64,000 nt of DNA, from positions 62,001-126,000 of the forward strand of contig JAGTJM010000029.1 in the NCBI GenBank assembly GCA_020747015.1. Direction: 5' to 3'. A program made the position numbers and the translations under genes. Under the pieces are notes generated by a model. That model saw only the letters and a program-made list of their open reading frames with translations, did not search any database and was not told the DNA's origin. Positions within the stretch are counted from its first letter, which is position 1; each line of letters opens with the position of its first letter. Positions 43,914 through 56,259 of this stretch are shown here, in pieces. The DNA is from Pyrenochaeta sp. MPI-SDFR-AT-0127. Lineage: Eukaryota; Ascomycota; Dothideomycetes; Pleosporales; Cucurbitariaceae.

Positions 43914-46274
43914 GTTGATGATGATGTTGAAACGTGAGGATGATCCGAAGATGCAGAGGTGTAGATCTTAAGCTGCAGTAGAGAAGTCCAAGAGTGGAAG
44001 CTGGATGATGATCATTATGGTGGACTATGAACCAAGTTATATACCAGTCCGCTGGCCAGTCTCCAGCATCTCCGCGTACTCCAACCACCGTTGTGGCAAC
44101 ACCACCTTCCTCGATACATCCTACCGCACCGAGGCGATAACAGCTGCCAAGTGCCAATAGCAATATCGAGTACGGCTGGACCGGCGGGCCGTTCGTGCTC
44201 ATAGGCCCAGAACCATATGTCTCGCTCAGGTGAGTTCGTGTTTTGCGACATACTGCAATGTGAACTTGCTCGAATAGCGCCTGGATTGCTCCAGCACCAA
44301 GTGCCAATATCTGGGGTACGCTGTAGCGTTGACCTTGTGCGCTAAATTATTCGCTTCGAGGTGCCGTGCTAGCCCGAACGACGCTGATTGAGGCAGCTTC
44401 ATATCGAGTATCCCGGGCGAGAAAGTGCCAGATCCTTGACAAAGAGTATCCTCTGGCTATGGTCAATCTGCGTTGCCGTCCATCATACCCGGAAATTGGC
44501 GGGTGAGTAAACAAGCTCTTAAATTCTGTCTCCTCGTCCGTGTGGCCCAGGAGAGACTCGAGATGAAAATTACGAGCGGCAGACTCGACCTTGTCGTAAA
44601 TTCCATCACCATCAGACATCAGATGATGTCTAGTCAACCAAACTTTGCTCTTGAAGACTACCGGGAACGTCGCATGTGTCGCGCGTCCGGCGCGCGAGCT
44701 CGTGGCCAGCATGGCAAACATAGATTGAGGTTGAATTGGATGAATATATTTCTCTGGGGTTCTGAGTCTGAAAATAGCAACACAAGGCCTGGATTCTGGG
44801 TAGAAATCATCAAGGCATGGCGAGAGCGGCTCCACTCTGGCAGTGAGCTTCATCTATCAATCCCGTATGCGATGCAGCATTGGTACAGTGATGCGGAAGC
44901 GACTGCTGAAAATAGCGTTGTTCCTTGAAGAGAGCAGCGTTAGGGATGATAGGTATCGAGGTTGGCCCTTGTCGTAGATCTCGAAATGGGATGCAGACAT
45001 GGACGGGTAGATTAACCTTATATTAAAGCTTGTCGTTCCATCAGCGCCCGAGACCCTGCGGTAATAAAAATTAGCGAACACGATGTCCTGCAAGGGCAGG
45101 TACTGGCTCTGGAAAGAAGGAGACAAAAATAAACTCTCGGTCTGTAGTCACGATGTGCCCAAGACGTCTCGGTATACCTGGTGATTGGAAAACGCGCCGG
45201 ACCCCAGTAGAAAATCTCGGTGAGTCCAGACCGCACCCTGTCGGCTCACAAAGGCTCGAATACAACCGATGTCAATGACTTCAGGCGGAATATATTAGAC
45301 ATTGATTACTCGCATCGTGTATTGGAGACGCGACACGGGAGGTGGGTCGAGCCTGACTTGGAAGGTAGAGTTGGTGAGCTGTTGAGCTAGAGCTGATTAT
45401 CTGAAGTGGCAGTTCAGTGACATCTGCTTCACATGCGCAGTCATGATGAGCAGAAAACGATTGCGTTGAAGAGTGCAGCCAGAGACGATGGAGGAATCTA
45501 AGGGTAAGAACGGTCTTGTCAACAAGTCTGACCACAATGCAGAATCCATGTCGCCTGCTTTCCTTGCCGCATATACGCGCCAATACACCCACGAAGCGAA
45601 CGCTGCTGTGCTGAAATGCTAGGTAACTGAGTCGCTCACTCCATTGACGACTGCACACATCGAGGCTTTTGGATTAGCCATATGCTGCAAGCAGCCCACA
45701 ATGGTTGACCTGGCAGCGAGCTCATGATGGCACGGGCAACTCCTCGACTCCAGCTGATGCAGAAGCACGAGATACAAAGACAACGAAAGAGTCGGATCCT
45801 GGCTAACGCTGCGCTCAGATCTCCGGACGAATGCCTGTGTGCTGTCTAGCTGCAAATAAGTGCCGGGTAAAGGTGCTGGACCAGGCGAAGCACAGCGAGC
45901 AACGTCGATTTCGGGCACAGAAGGAAGAGTCGCGCATATCGGCTGTGTAGAAAATTGTGTGGCCTCGGTCGCGGTAGATAGGGAGGAAACAGGCAGAAGG
46001 AAGGGAGGAGGTCGGGCGGTGCAAGGAGTTCACGGGGTTGTAAACGGCAATACGAGGCAGACGATCCCCGCCACGCGGTTGTGGCTGAAGCTCGAGATTT
46101 GTCAGTCGCTGTGATGGCGTCAGAGAGCTCTTGCGGCGAACCGCAGCGGCGAACAACTCAAATCTCCACTGTACATAAAACAGAACCTGTTCTATCTTTG
46201 ATCCCAATTCTCTACCAATATTCAAGATTCGGTTCCTTATCACAGCTTTCCTGGTTATCCTTTCTTACTCCTCT
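43914..46274. other. long intergenic region
   Basis: About 2.4 kb between divergent genes. It contains the DUF4360 TATA box at 44037. Overlapping frames of 140-170 codons occur on both strands (44347-44853 minus, 44473-44928 plus, 45815-46243 minus), but none shows a domain. A polypyrimidine leader precedes the MsrA start. Confidence 0.45.
44037..44043 (-). promoter_or_regulatory. TATA box of the DUF4360 gene
   Basis: TATATAA on the minus strand, ~125 bases before ATG 43913. Confidence 0.5.
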
Positions 46275-46933
46275 ATGTCCTTTTTGACCCGCTTCTTGCG
46301 ACCTTTCACCTCATCCAGCATGTCTTCTGCCCCCGCACAACCGATGAATGTGCCAGCTGGCGCGCAGACTGCGACAGTAGCTGCTGGCTGTTTTTGGGGC
46401 GTTGAGCATATGTACAGGCGACAATTTAAGAACCAAGGTCTTTACGACGCCCGAGTGGGGTATATTGGTGGTGATTTGGAGAACCCAGGATACAGAGCCG
46501 TATGTAGTGGGCGGACGGGCCGTAAGTGAATTTGAAGAAGTTGGGGTAAATCGCATGTTTGCTAATGACTATATGAACAGATGCCGAAGCGCTCCAAGTT
46601 GTATACGATCCCGAAAAGGTCTCTTACAAAACACTCCTTGAGTTCTTCTACAAGATGCACGACCCTACCACCGAGAACCGACAGGGTCCAGACGTGGGCA
46701 CGCAGTACAGAAGTGCGATCTTCTACCACAATGCAGAGCAAGAGAAAGAAGCCAGAGACATCACGCAGAAGGTGAATAAGCAGTGGTGGAAGGGAGCAGT
46801 TGCAACAGAAATTTTGCCAGCAGGACAGTGGTGGGATGCGGAGCAGTATCATCAGCTGTATCTGGACAACAATCCTGGAGGATATGAGTGCCCGAGTCAC
46901 TTCTTGAGGAGCTTCCCAGCGTTGGCAGACTAG
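46275..46933 (+). CDS. msrA: peptide methionine sulfoxide reductase A
   Basis: Two exons, 46275-46521 and 46581-46933 (199 residues; 59-bp GT-AG intron). The active site GCFWGVEH has the catalytic Cys at ~39. YIGGDLENPGYRAVCSGRTGHAEA spans the splice (given here in part), and HDPTTENRQGPDVGTQYRS is the canonical MsrA block. GGYECPSH-like ending is also present. The enzyme reduces methionine-S-sulfoxide in proteins using thioredoxin. Residues 1-15 (MSFLTRFLRPFTSSS) are Arg/Ser/Phe-rich without acids, so initiation at 46275 may send the protein to mitochondria. Initiation at Met16 would give a cytosolic form, a plausible dual-location arrangement. Confidence 0.95.
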
Positions 46934-47138
46934 CTGAGTGGGAAGAGATGAATAATTTGTAGACATTTTTAACGAAGAAATATGAACATTTGTAGCAATG
47001 TACACTGTGGAATGGATTCAATGTGGATTTGGATTTGCTATACAGTTCTGTCTAAATCAAGATACATAGTCGTATTTGCACGGCCAAAGTGTCCCAAGTC
47101 AAACCGGTCCCTGCCTTGATCCACTGACTTCAAAGTAC

Positions 47139-47761
47139 CTACGAAGGCATGGTTTGGAAGGTCTGCGCAACCTCCTTCTCCCATGGCAAGCGATCCTTGC
47201 CGAAGATTTCAGCACCAGGCTTGAAATTCTTGATACCCTGTTCGAGGAGTCCAGTGCGGAAGACGATGTTATCGGGGCCCATGGCCTCTTGCTGATGGTA
47301 AATGTGTGTGGTGCAGTTTTTGCAGAAGTAGCAGTGAACACCCTTGCCTGTTTGGAATGTCAGACAGAATTCCATACTGAACGAAGCGAGACATGGAAGA
47401 AAACCGAGACCAGGCGGGCAGGTGGACAGGAGGCTGCTGGGGCATGAGGAATACTCACCAGAATCGCCCTTGTAGGTGTATTTCCCCAAATTGTCTTTAC
47501 CCTTTGTGATGTCAAGGGCTTTGGTGGGGATGATTTGGTTCAGGGTGTATGTTGAGCCCGAAAGCTCCTTGCAGGTGTTGCAATGGCTACCATGTTGTTA
47601 GTCATTGCCTTTTCCCAAAATCGTGTTAATTGCCCGTATATCAAGCAAACGGTAGTAATTGGAGCATCTACGAACCAAAGAATGTGGGCCTGCTGGTCCT
47701 GCTGCAGAGTTGCAGTCAACTCGACCTGTCTGCAATGGCAGTGTCCCTTGAAGTCCGTCAT
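47139..47761 (-). CDS. GFA/CENP-V-like zinc-binding protein
   Basis: Three exons, 47761-47676, 47586-47459 and 47347-47139 (140 residues; introns 89 and 111 bp, in frame). The Cys ligands of the beta-tent fold are present: CHCRQVEL near residue 8, then CHCNTCKELSGS made by the first splice, and VHCYFCKNCTTHIYH after the second. The family is annotated as glutathione-dependent formaldehyde-activating enzymes, from Gfa of Paracoccus; most fungal members have unknown substrates and may simply bind zinc. The protein is short but complete. The donor for intron 1 (TTTG/GTTCGT) was chosen because it rebuilds the CHC motif. It converges with msrA, ends ~205 bp apart. Confidence 0.88.
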
Positions 47762-48811
47762 GTTGATATTTGATTGGATGTTTTAGCTAGGAAGTGGCTT
47801 GTTTCGGTAAGAGTCGATGTTTAGTAGACAACAAGGTCCTCAGCAGCAGAAAGCAAATAACTTATATATGCTCTCTATAGTCGCTGCTTCTCCTCAATTA
47901 CGTTTTTTTCTCTTTCGCCCGGTGCATCGGATGCATCGATCCATGATCGTCGCTCAAGCGGGCAGCATGACAGTGGCAGCGCTACTAGACTCCCATGGAT
48001 CCTATTTGTCAAATGCTTAAACCATGCGCCGCAGTACATGTGCGTCAGGGATGATGTTTTGGAATCCATCGGTCCGTCGCGAACGCCTTTCACCGCTTGC
48101 ATTCTCAGTATGGATCCGATGCTTCCACATTGGGTGGTGACATTCTTGATTCCACACATTCTTCAATGACGACGATGTATCCCCGGTTACGAAAAAAGAT
48201 CTTTGTCATATTAGAAAACCCAAGCCGATGCGCATTCGGTCGTACATATGAGGCAAGATATGTCCAGGATTTGGAAGCTTTGGAAGCTTGGACCAACGAG
48301 GGGCTGACAATGACGGAGCGCGGCAGTCCTAGGATCTAATAAGGCGGGCCCGCTGCTCGAGTCGATTGGACTGCGTGATGACACGAGCTGTGGATGATTC
48401 CAAATAAACGGAAACCTAAGATTGTTGAAGAAGCTGGAGGATGGGGTGCATATTTCGGGAGTGTGCAGATGAAGTTCCCGTCGCGCCAGATGAGGAATCA
48501 GTGTTAGTTGATTCGACTCGACTCACGAATAAACTCTCCAGCAGATTGGGGATGGTTGTATGATACACGCTTGTGGAACGAGCTGGTATTGAATGGTAGG
48601 CACCAATATTGGAAGGCTCGTTCCCAACACAAGTCGATTGGGAATCACGGATGACGTTGATGTTGATGTTGCTCTCCAGCTTGCTTCATGCGAGCGCGAT
48701 CAACGATTTATATACAGATTAGTTGAATACTAATCCTGCTTCCACAAGCATATGCGGTAGATCAGTAAGCACCACGCATGTCTAATCAAATAACGAGCCA
48801 AACGAAGCTTC
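47762..48811. other. intergenic
   Basis: About 1 kb between the GFA start and the amidase 3' end. Short frames only; nothing recognised. Confidence 0.5.
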
Positions 48812-50612
48812 TTATTCTACTTCTAAAAGTTGGTAGCGTCCACCATGCTTGTCCAACGCACTTTCAACGCGTTCCATAACAGCAAGTACCTTTTCTTCTT
48901 CCAATCTCCGTCCCACTACTTGTACACCGACCGGGAGGCCTGCCATCTTTTCGGCATCGTAGTGTTTGTATGCGCCCTGAGCCACACCGTTCAATTTCTT
49001 GAAGTTGAATGTAGCAGGGAGTGCGTCTTTGACGGGATCGACGTGTGTCACAGGAACAACACCAACAGAGTAGTCAAGCTGGGTCCTTGTTAGTAATCAA
49101 GTTGGTTAGCAGGGGCACGATAACTCACAAGGTTGAACAAGAATGTGTAGCCACAGCTACTAACAGCGTCATGCATTCCGCCATGCGGCACAGCAGGTGT
49201 CGCATTTGGTGGTGTAAGCATGACATCCATCTTAGCCTCTTCAGACCACCAGGTGTAGAATCTCGCCTTGTAAGCTTCACGCTTGCCAGCAAGTTGCCAG
49301 TACTCATATGCGGTCTTTGGATGCCAGTCGCGTAGTAGACCAGCCCAGGTGCTATCACCCTTGACATACCTCACATAAAGGTAGTAGAAGTACTTGATGA
49401 AACGGGGGAGACGCATATATTTGACCATTTGTGCTGCACCACGGTCGTTCCACTCTCCTGTTCGGAAGTGGGAAAGGAACGTGCTGCCGCCATCGCTGAG
49501 AAGGAGTTGTGACGCTAATTGGAGAGCTTCGTAAGGTGACGGGGGTTCGACGTCGAAGACTTCATGGCCCTCAGCTTCCAGAGCTTTGGCGACTTGGTCA
49601 AGAGCGCGTGCACAAGCTGGCGACGGGTCTACAACATGATCGGTTCGCATCACACCGATTCGTAGCTTCTTTTTCTCTTTATACTCAGTCTCTACCTTGC
49701 TTCTCCACTCTAGCGGGTGGACAGTATAGTCATACTTCCAAGGCTTCATCTGCACAATGCTTCGTGTGAAATAGACCAAGTCATTCAACGTCCGCGCCAT
49801 TGGGCTGAAGACACTTGGTATAGCTTCCTGACCAGCCATACTAGTGTTCATGCCCACCTTTGGCCATCGTCCAGTAGAGCAACGTATCGAGTAGCAGCCA
49901 GAGAAATGCGCCGGTACGCGCACAGAGCCTGCCACGTCTGAGCCAACACCAATGCGACTTCCACCGAATGCCAACAGCGCTGACTCTCCACCTGTAGAAC
50001 CGCCTGGCGAGTATTTGTCATTGTGTGGATTCTTGGTTTGGCCCCAGACATCGTTCGTAGATTCGAAAGAGAGTAGGGTAGTGGGTAGATTGGTCTTGAC
50101 ATAAGGTACGGCACCAGCATCCTTCAGTAGCTTCACCATAGGCCCATCATCCTCATACGGCTTCCCCACATTTCTTGAGTAGCCTACCGAAATGTCAAAG
50201 CCCTTGACCTGTATCGAATCCTTCAATGAGACTGGAATCCCGGCGAGGGGACCCTTCAGGTTGACCTCCTTCTTTGCCCATATCTCTGCTTCCGGGAAGA
50301 GTATCTCAGTCAAGCAATTGGTCTTCTCATGTGCTTTAATCGCGACCTTTCCGTAGGCGCGCAGGATGTCGACAGGCCTAGTGACTCGCTTGTGGACATC
50401 CTGGACAAGCTCTTGAATTGGCTTGCCGAGGATCGTGCGCTCCTGCGAGGACAGCGGATATTGGTAGGACGTGGGGAGTGTAGCGATCTTGGAAGCTCGT
50501 TCCGACTGCTTGCGCTGGCTGTGTTGGGTTAGTTCACTCTACTTTCACGAGACTGAAGCCTTGGAGCTGCGTACCAGTCGGCCTTGTGCTGTCTATATTC
50601 CAAGAGCCCCAT
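48812..50612 (-). CDS. amidase signature family enzyme (acetamidase-like)
   Basis: Three exons, 50612-50575, 50518-49129 and 49078-48812 (564 residues; introns 56 and 50 bp, in frame). The Ser-cisSer-Lys triad is present: Lys112 in SLKDS, Ser187 in PGGSTGGES and Ser211 in GSDVAGSVR. The second Ser of the usual GGSSGG is Thr here, a mild change. The PLAGIPVSLKDSI and GLPVGVQVVGRRLEEEKVL blocks are typical of fungal amidases such as AmdS. The enzyme hydrolyses small amides to acid and ammonia; the true substrate is unknown. The N-terminal ~80 residues (MGLLEYRQHKADCQRKQ..., then LGKPIQELVQDV) match the helical lead of this group. The tiny first exon (38 bp) is supported by the reading frame and splice consensus. 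Confidence 0.92.
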
Positions 50613-52154
50613 GTTGACGTAGAGACAGGGTTCGGAGGAAAGAGTCAGGAATCTAGAATTCTGAGGGCGGAAGATGTTCGTTATGAGCGAACTCCATCGT
50701 GGTAGTTTGAAAGGCTACCCGCGGCATAGCGGAGTACCGAGTGCGGAATGCGGAGCAACATGGTGGAATGATTCGTTCGGCAGGACATACCCGATTGGCT
50801 TGGCCAGGTTGAAAATCTGGGGGAACACCTCGACTTATTGAGCCCACTACCCCAGATGTATCACACGTTGTACATGACGTCGCGTGGCCGGCTTTTCATC
50901 TGTTTTACACTGTGCTTCTGTACAGAACCGCAGCTTTCAGAATACAGCATGTTAAGCTTGAGGGCTATGGCCGATTGAAGGCCACCAAAGCACTTTTTGA
51001 AAGGACTCCTCACCTGCACGTGCGTGGCTATCTTCTTTCACGCCGCTCACGCCGCAAACGCTGCGTATTTCCAAGCAGACAACGATGTGCATTGCCTGAA
51101 AATGCCAAACCTCGCTCCGTGTGTAGAGAAGAGCTGGAATCGTCCAGAGTTCGGTGAGGTATTCGATTGATTAAATATCCCAACACCCAGCTGCACCATT
51201 GCACAAATGCACAAAGGTACCATAACCACGCCGCCCCGTTCACAACTCGTTAGTGTGGGCTCATCGAGGCGATCGTTGGATGAGACACGACCAATACGCA
51301 CAATAGGCTGTCGACTTCATAAGCGAGCATTGACGTGTACACCTCAGCTGTCCTCTCATCATCTCACGCGTTCCTTCAGCAACGCCATCACCACATCACA
51401 GAACGATCCGTACCTGCATGGTTTCAGGCTTCTAGGCATCTGATTGAGCCTCAACACTTTCTAAGCGTAGCTCCCGCGCGCGAGGCTGGTCGGGACGTCG
51501 ATGTGGGACCGGGGAAGGAGAGCGACAACCGCAACAACAACTCTCGACCACTCGTTCTTGGGAGCAAATTGCGGTCCTAGATCCTCTAGGCACCATCGAG
51601 ATTCCTCGCTGCTTACTGGTCTCCCCAGAACGGACGTTTGATGTTGGCCTGCTGTAGCCGCCGCTGTGCATCAATGCGCCCGCTCGGACAATTTTCGAAG
51701 CATCGCCGTTCTCGCTTCTCATTGGCACGTCCAGCGACTACTCAAGATGCCTTGAAACCACTGGAGTCCAGACAGCCGATGAGCAAGAATAGCAATCATT
51801 TGAGCCATACCATTCTTGATTGAATTGTTGAGATAGCAATGCACATATGGAATATATAAGTCGAACTGGGACAGCTCACTAACAGCCATCAAACACAACA
51901 GCTTACAACTCATCACAACTCACTTTGCGAGTTTCCTTTCGTCTTTTTTCTTGTTTCCTTATTTCCTTGTCTCCTACTTGGGTCTCTGTCATCTTTCAGT
52001 TGTTTCCTACAACACATTCTCTTCTTCCTGCTGTGCAGATCGCGATCCCTACCTTCCAACATAAAGTCACTTCGTTCGTTCTTCACGACATTCGATCCTT
52101 AGCCACACTCTTTCGAGCAACCCCGAAAAACAACCGCAAACCCAATCAGCCATC
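50613..52154. promoter_or_regulatory. divergent intergenic region with TATA box and pyrimidine-rich leader
   Basis: About 1.5 kb between the amidase and the MARVEL-like gene. TATATAAG at 51853-51860 is a good TATA box ~300 bases before ATG 52155, followed by a strongly CT-rich tract around 51935-51985, a mark of highly expressed fungal genes. No gene inside. Confidence 0.5.
51853..51860 (+). promoter_or_regulatory. TATA box of the MARVEL-like gene
   Basis: TATATAAG about 300 bases upstream of ATG 52155, followed by a CT-rich leader; implies a transcript leader of roughly 250 bases. Confidence 0.5.
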
Positions 52155-52851
52155 ATGCCTATCCCCAGCTATGGAGCTATGCCTTTGAGCAAGATGTTTC
52201 TCTTGGTCCGCGTTCTCCAGGCCATTTGCATGATCATCGTCATCGGTATCACCTCCAACTTCGTCCAGATGATTGTCACGACTGGTGTTGAGCCACCAAA
52301 GGAGTTCGTTGGCACTCTCAGTGTGGTATGTATAACTGATAAAGAGTATCAAACCGACGCTAACTCCTGAACAGACCTGCATTGCAACCCTTTATATCAT
52401 GGTATCTGTGGGCTACTACTGGTCCTATGCCAACCTCGGCCTTCTCGTCATGACTGGTGTAGATGCCCTGCTCCTCATCGCCTTCATCGTCTGCGCGGTT
52501 ACCTTGAGCAAGCCAATGTCCTTCCTCAACTGCTATGTTATCGGCAAGTCATCCAAAGAGGTTGATGCTCAGTATGCCTACGCCTTCGTTACCGCCGCCG
52601 CGCAGAACCTCAACACCTCCGGCGCCGGCATGGATCTGCGTCATTGGGCCGGTGTTACTCGCACCAACTGCTTTCAAGCTAAGACTGTTTGGGGTATGGC
52701 TATTGCACTCTGGTGAGTTTGTCTCCTATCTTCGCGACTTGATTGTTGTCTAACGTCGTACAGCGTCCTCTTCACTACCTCGTGCGCCCTTCTTCCCACA
52801 CTGTGGTACAAGAACAAGAAGCCCGCTCCTAAGTCTGTTGAGGAAGCCTAA
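52155..52851 (+). CDS. MARVEL-like four-helix membrane protein
   Basis: Three exons, 52155-52325, 52375-52712 and 52764-52851 (198 residues; introns 49 and 51 bp, in frame). Four hydrophobic helices: ~15-37 (FLLVRVLQAICMIIVIGITS), ~58-75 (CIATLYIMVSVGYYW), ~79-102 (LGLLVMTGVDALLLIAFIVC) and ~160-178 (GMAIALCVLFTTSCALL). Between helices 3 and 4 lies a polar loop with Cys and Trp (LRHWAGVTRTNCFQAKT). The C-terminus is short and Lys/Pro-rich. This layout matches fungal MARVEL-domain proteins, linked in general to membrane apposition and vesicle traffic; the exact role is unknown. Strong TATA and CT-rich leader suggest high expression. Confidence 0.8.
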
Positions 52852-53773
52852 GAGTCGCAACTATGGAATCGACATGTCTGACAGCCAGCGAACGCGACTA
52901 GTCAATAAAAACGGAATGGCCTGCCAAGAGTGATGTCTGCCAGCTTCCACCTTGTTTCCCTTTATCTGTCAAACCCACAAAAAATAAGCATCGCGAAGGA
53001 GTAAAGGAGTTTTTCTGTCATCTTCTGTTCTGTTCAGACATTGAATGTCTCTAATTCTAATGGAGGACTAGATCCCCTACAAAATCAATCACACCAAATT
53101 TTCTTCCCAATAAGTACCACGATCGCCGATGAATCATTTGACTTGGCCTTCAAATTGTCTACTCTATCTGTCCCTTTGTGCACTTCGTGCTTGATCTATC
53201 TAATGTCGCTCCCAGCCGTGGCGAGACAAGCCTCCATTGAAGTGCGTCCATTAATCAAATGTTCCATAATTGTATGTTTCTATGACCGCCAATTACGCAT
53301 ATGTTGCTCTGAATGCGATAGTTGCTTCTAATTTTCAAGGAATTTACTCAACAAATGCGGACGACTTCAGACGGTAGCAGCGCACGATCGCGGAGGAAAC
53401 ACCGTGCAAGCGGAGATATGTGTGCACTCCGCTCAACTAGCCACCCTCCACAAAAGTCATTTCACAGCCACTAACTACGAGCCATTGGCCAGACTAGTCT
53501 GGTTAGCACATTGAGTAACCTTTATTATCATAACTTTGAGTTTTTGTCTTAAGGTTGATCGCTGCAGTTCAAAGTCTGAGCTAGACAGAGGCGTTTTAGT
53601 GCGTGATCCACGGAGTCACATCACTCCGCGGCTCACTTGTTTTCCGGCAGCATATCATGGTATAAGTACGCACCCCACAGCCTAATGTTGATAGACACAG
53701 TCTTGGTTATTCTGTGACAAACTTTTTAGCAATTTATCAATCCACTACTTCAATAACGATCTCCATACTCGCC
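52852..53773. other. intergenic with TATA box
   Basis: About 920 bases. TATAAG at 53661-53666 lies ~110 bases before the NmrA-like start at 53774. Nothing else supported. Confidence 0.5.
53661..53666 (+). promoter_or_regulatory. TATA box of the second NmrA-like gene
   Basis: TATAAG about 110 bases before ATG 53774. Confidence 0.4.
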
Positions 53774-54679
53774 ATGTCGAAGACCGTATTCGTTCCCGCT
53801 GGTACTGGAAAGCAAGGCAGTGTTGTCACGAAGGCGTTACTCGACCGCGGATATACCGTTCACGTCACGACTCGCAATCCATCTTCCAGCTCCGCAAAAG
53901 AGCTACAGTCAAAGGGTGCAGTGCTGCACGAAGGCGGCCTTGATTCCGCGAAGACGCTGGAGGCCGCTGCTGAACAGGCTGACGCTCTATTTCTCGCGAT
54001 TCGCGCGGACCCAACAGACGAGGATCTCGAAATCAGATACGCGAAAAGTATCATTGAAGCCGCCCGTAAGAAGGGCGTCAAGACGATCGTCTACACGAGC
54101 GTAGCGCGCACGGGGGAGCACGAGAGCTTTCCCGGCTGGGGTGACGACTTCCCCTTGGCGTGGTACTGGAAGAACAAACACATTATCGAGGAGCTGGTGC
54201 GCACAGCGGGTTTTGAGAATTGGACGATTTTCCGCCCCGCTTTCTTCAACAACAATTTTGTCGTCCCAGACGTCGATTTCATGTTTCCTGATCTTGCGAG
54301 AAAGCATCTATTGCAACTTCCATTCAACAGAGATACTACCCTTGATCTTGTTAGCGTGGAGGACATTGCGAGGTTTGTCGTTGCTGCGATTGAGTCACCA
54401 TCTACTTTTGCTGGGAAAGAGTTGGGTCTTGCCTCGGAGAAGTTGACTGCGGAACAGATAGCAGAGCAGCTCAGTACAATTAGCGGTCACAAAGTTAAAG
54501 TCGAATATATAAGCGATGATCAAGTAAAATTGGCCAAAGAGCAAGGAAACATTGTTTTAGATTCATACCTCTGGCATCGGGATGTAGGTTACAATGTCGA
54601 CATAGAAGCATTGAAGCAATATAAACTCCCGTTGACCCCCATGTCGAAGGATCTGAACAAGGACAATCTCGGATGGTAG
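53774..54679 (+). CDS. NmrA-like NAD(P)-binding protein
   Basis: Intronless, 301 residues from ATG 53774 (context tcgccATGTCG); the frame extends upstream only from a GTG. Rossmann motif PAGTGKQG (8-15), basic TTRNPSSSS after beta-2 suggesting NADP(H), and the VKTIVYTSVARTG strand. The C-terminal half has the SVEDIARFVVAAIE and LASEKLTAEQIAEQLS blocks of the NmrA/isoflavone-reductase-like group. No Tyr-x3-Lys of classical SDRs. It shares the fold but little close sequence with the other NmrA-like gene at 22003 (different motif details), so they are not recent duplicates. Function likely redox sensing or a reductase; unknown. Confidence 0.85.
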   Translation: MSKTVFVPAGTGKQGSVVTKALLDRGYTVHVTTRNPSSSSAKELQSKGAVLHEGGLDSAKTLEAAAEQADALFLAIRADPTDEDLEIRYAKSIIEAARKKGVKTIVYTSVARTGEHESFPGWGDDFPLAWYWKNKHIIEELVRTAGFENWTIFRPAFFNNNFVVPDVDFMFPDLARKHLLQLPFNRDTTLDLVSVEDIARFVVAAIESPSTFAGKELGLASEKLTAEQIAEQLSTISGHKVKVEYISDDQVKLAKEQGNIVLDSYLWHRDVGYNVDIEALKQYKLPLTPMSKDLNKDNLGW

Positions 54680-56259
54680 CTCGAGTATACGAATGGAAAT
54701 CGATAAGCTTTGGCCAGAAAATTATGTGTTGGCTACTATTTTAGTTCAGCAATGGTCATCTCTAGTTTGGAATCGTCTGAGCCTGGAAATTCCCCCATTC
54801 CCTATTCCATCCCTCACAGCACATATCTAAAGTCCCTATTCTCGAACTCTGTCAAATCTCGCATACCAGTTTTATCACTCACTGTCTTATTCGCGGGCCC
54901 GTATGTTCTGTTCCTCCTCTTATTCTCAAGGAACATGTAGCCCAGATGGCAGATCAACTTGATCGAATATCTAGCTAGCAAGCCCCACTGTTGCAGTACG
55001 TACTCTGGCGCTTCGGATTATTTTACAGCAAAAGGCAATCTCTCAAAATCCATCTCTTTTGCAATATAGCGTGAGTATAAAATTAGGTCAAATCTGGCAG
55101 TTTCCCATTGAGCGATGAAATAATTTGTTGCATGAGTTATACTCCTAAATGAAAAAGACGAAGCTGAACCAAAAGCGAAAAAGAACCATAAGCATTGGAG
55201 GCCAGAACATATTGTCAGGAAGAGAGATGGAAGATAAAAAAAAGCATGATGTCGTCTCATTGAAGTTGTCCCACGAAAGGGGAATCCAAGTTGGACGACG
55301 GTAGGAGTCGAGAGGCTGACGTATAACAAACGTCAGCCACCAACTAGCTGGAGACACGACCAAATGGGTGAGCCGAAATGTGACAGCTTCTCTGATTATA
55401 TGCTTCTGAACAAAGGTACGCCGTAAAGTTCTGTATCATTTTAGGCTGGCCTTGCAACACATGCAGTGTTTAGAAGCATAATGTACCAGCATATCACAAT
55501 TGTGCTTTGTCGGTATGTTTCCGGAACGCAGAATCGATGTCATTGGCTGGAGGCTCCATAGAAGCCCTTGTCACCCAATAGAAAACTCTGCAATCACATA
55601 TGGGGGCGAAGGGCTTCATACTGGATTGGGTGCACGCCGCAGGTATAGACTATGAGAATGGAAAGGAAAATTTCATGCAAGATGCGCAGTGGTCAGAGCT
55701 CCCTTCCGCGGCTGACTCGCCCAGTTATTGGTGGAAGCAATTGACGCTCTGCAGATGGCATTCACCATTCACGAGCAGCTTTTCCGACATGGAGAAGAAG
55801 ATATCGATGACTGGAGAGAATCTCCAAAGGCGAGCACATCATTCCCACGTCAGCGGGCTCGCACGTGGTACAGCGCGTAATGGAACAGCTGTGGGTTGCC
55901 TGCAGCGCGATCACGCGGAAACCCAGGACACTGGACATGGACGCCTCATGCACCACTGGGCATGCAGCCTGACGTCCCCGCTTGCTGCAATTCGCATGTC
56001 ATGGCTGGGTATATAGAACCCTGATCCTCTTTCATCGATTAGGTTCGCCTGTCATTTTCCTTCCCGCTGTCCTATCTGGCCTTGGAGTTTGGGTTTGGTG
56101 ATCCAATTGCCAGAGAGAGATAAGCTAGCGCAACGTCATTCCCGCCTAAATTTCAGAGGCCTGGGAGGCGATAGTCAAACACCCCGAAGCAGTACTCTCG
56201 AGGTTGTAGACGCATACCACGAATTTGATAGAGGAGGCAATTAGAAAGAGCAGCTCAAC
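54680..56259. other. intergenic
   Basis: About 1.6 kb. A 138-codon plus frame (55600-56016) has an ATG but no domain, signal or conserved block, so it is left uncalled. No repeat seen. Confidence 0.45.

Noticed and set aside
44347..44853. 168-codon minus-strand frame with an ATG
   Set aside because: No domain, signal peptide or family resemblance, and a 151-codon frame overlaps it on the other strand. It lies in a long intergenic region; left uncalled without transcript evidence.
55600..56016. 138-codon plus frame starting with ATG
   Set aside because: Composition and lack of any motif look like chance; no supporting promoter or splice signals.
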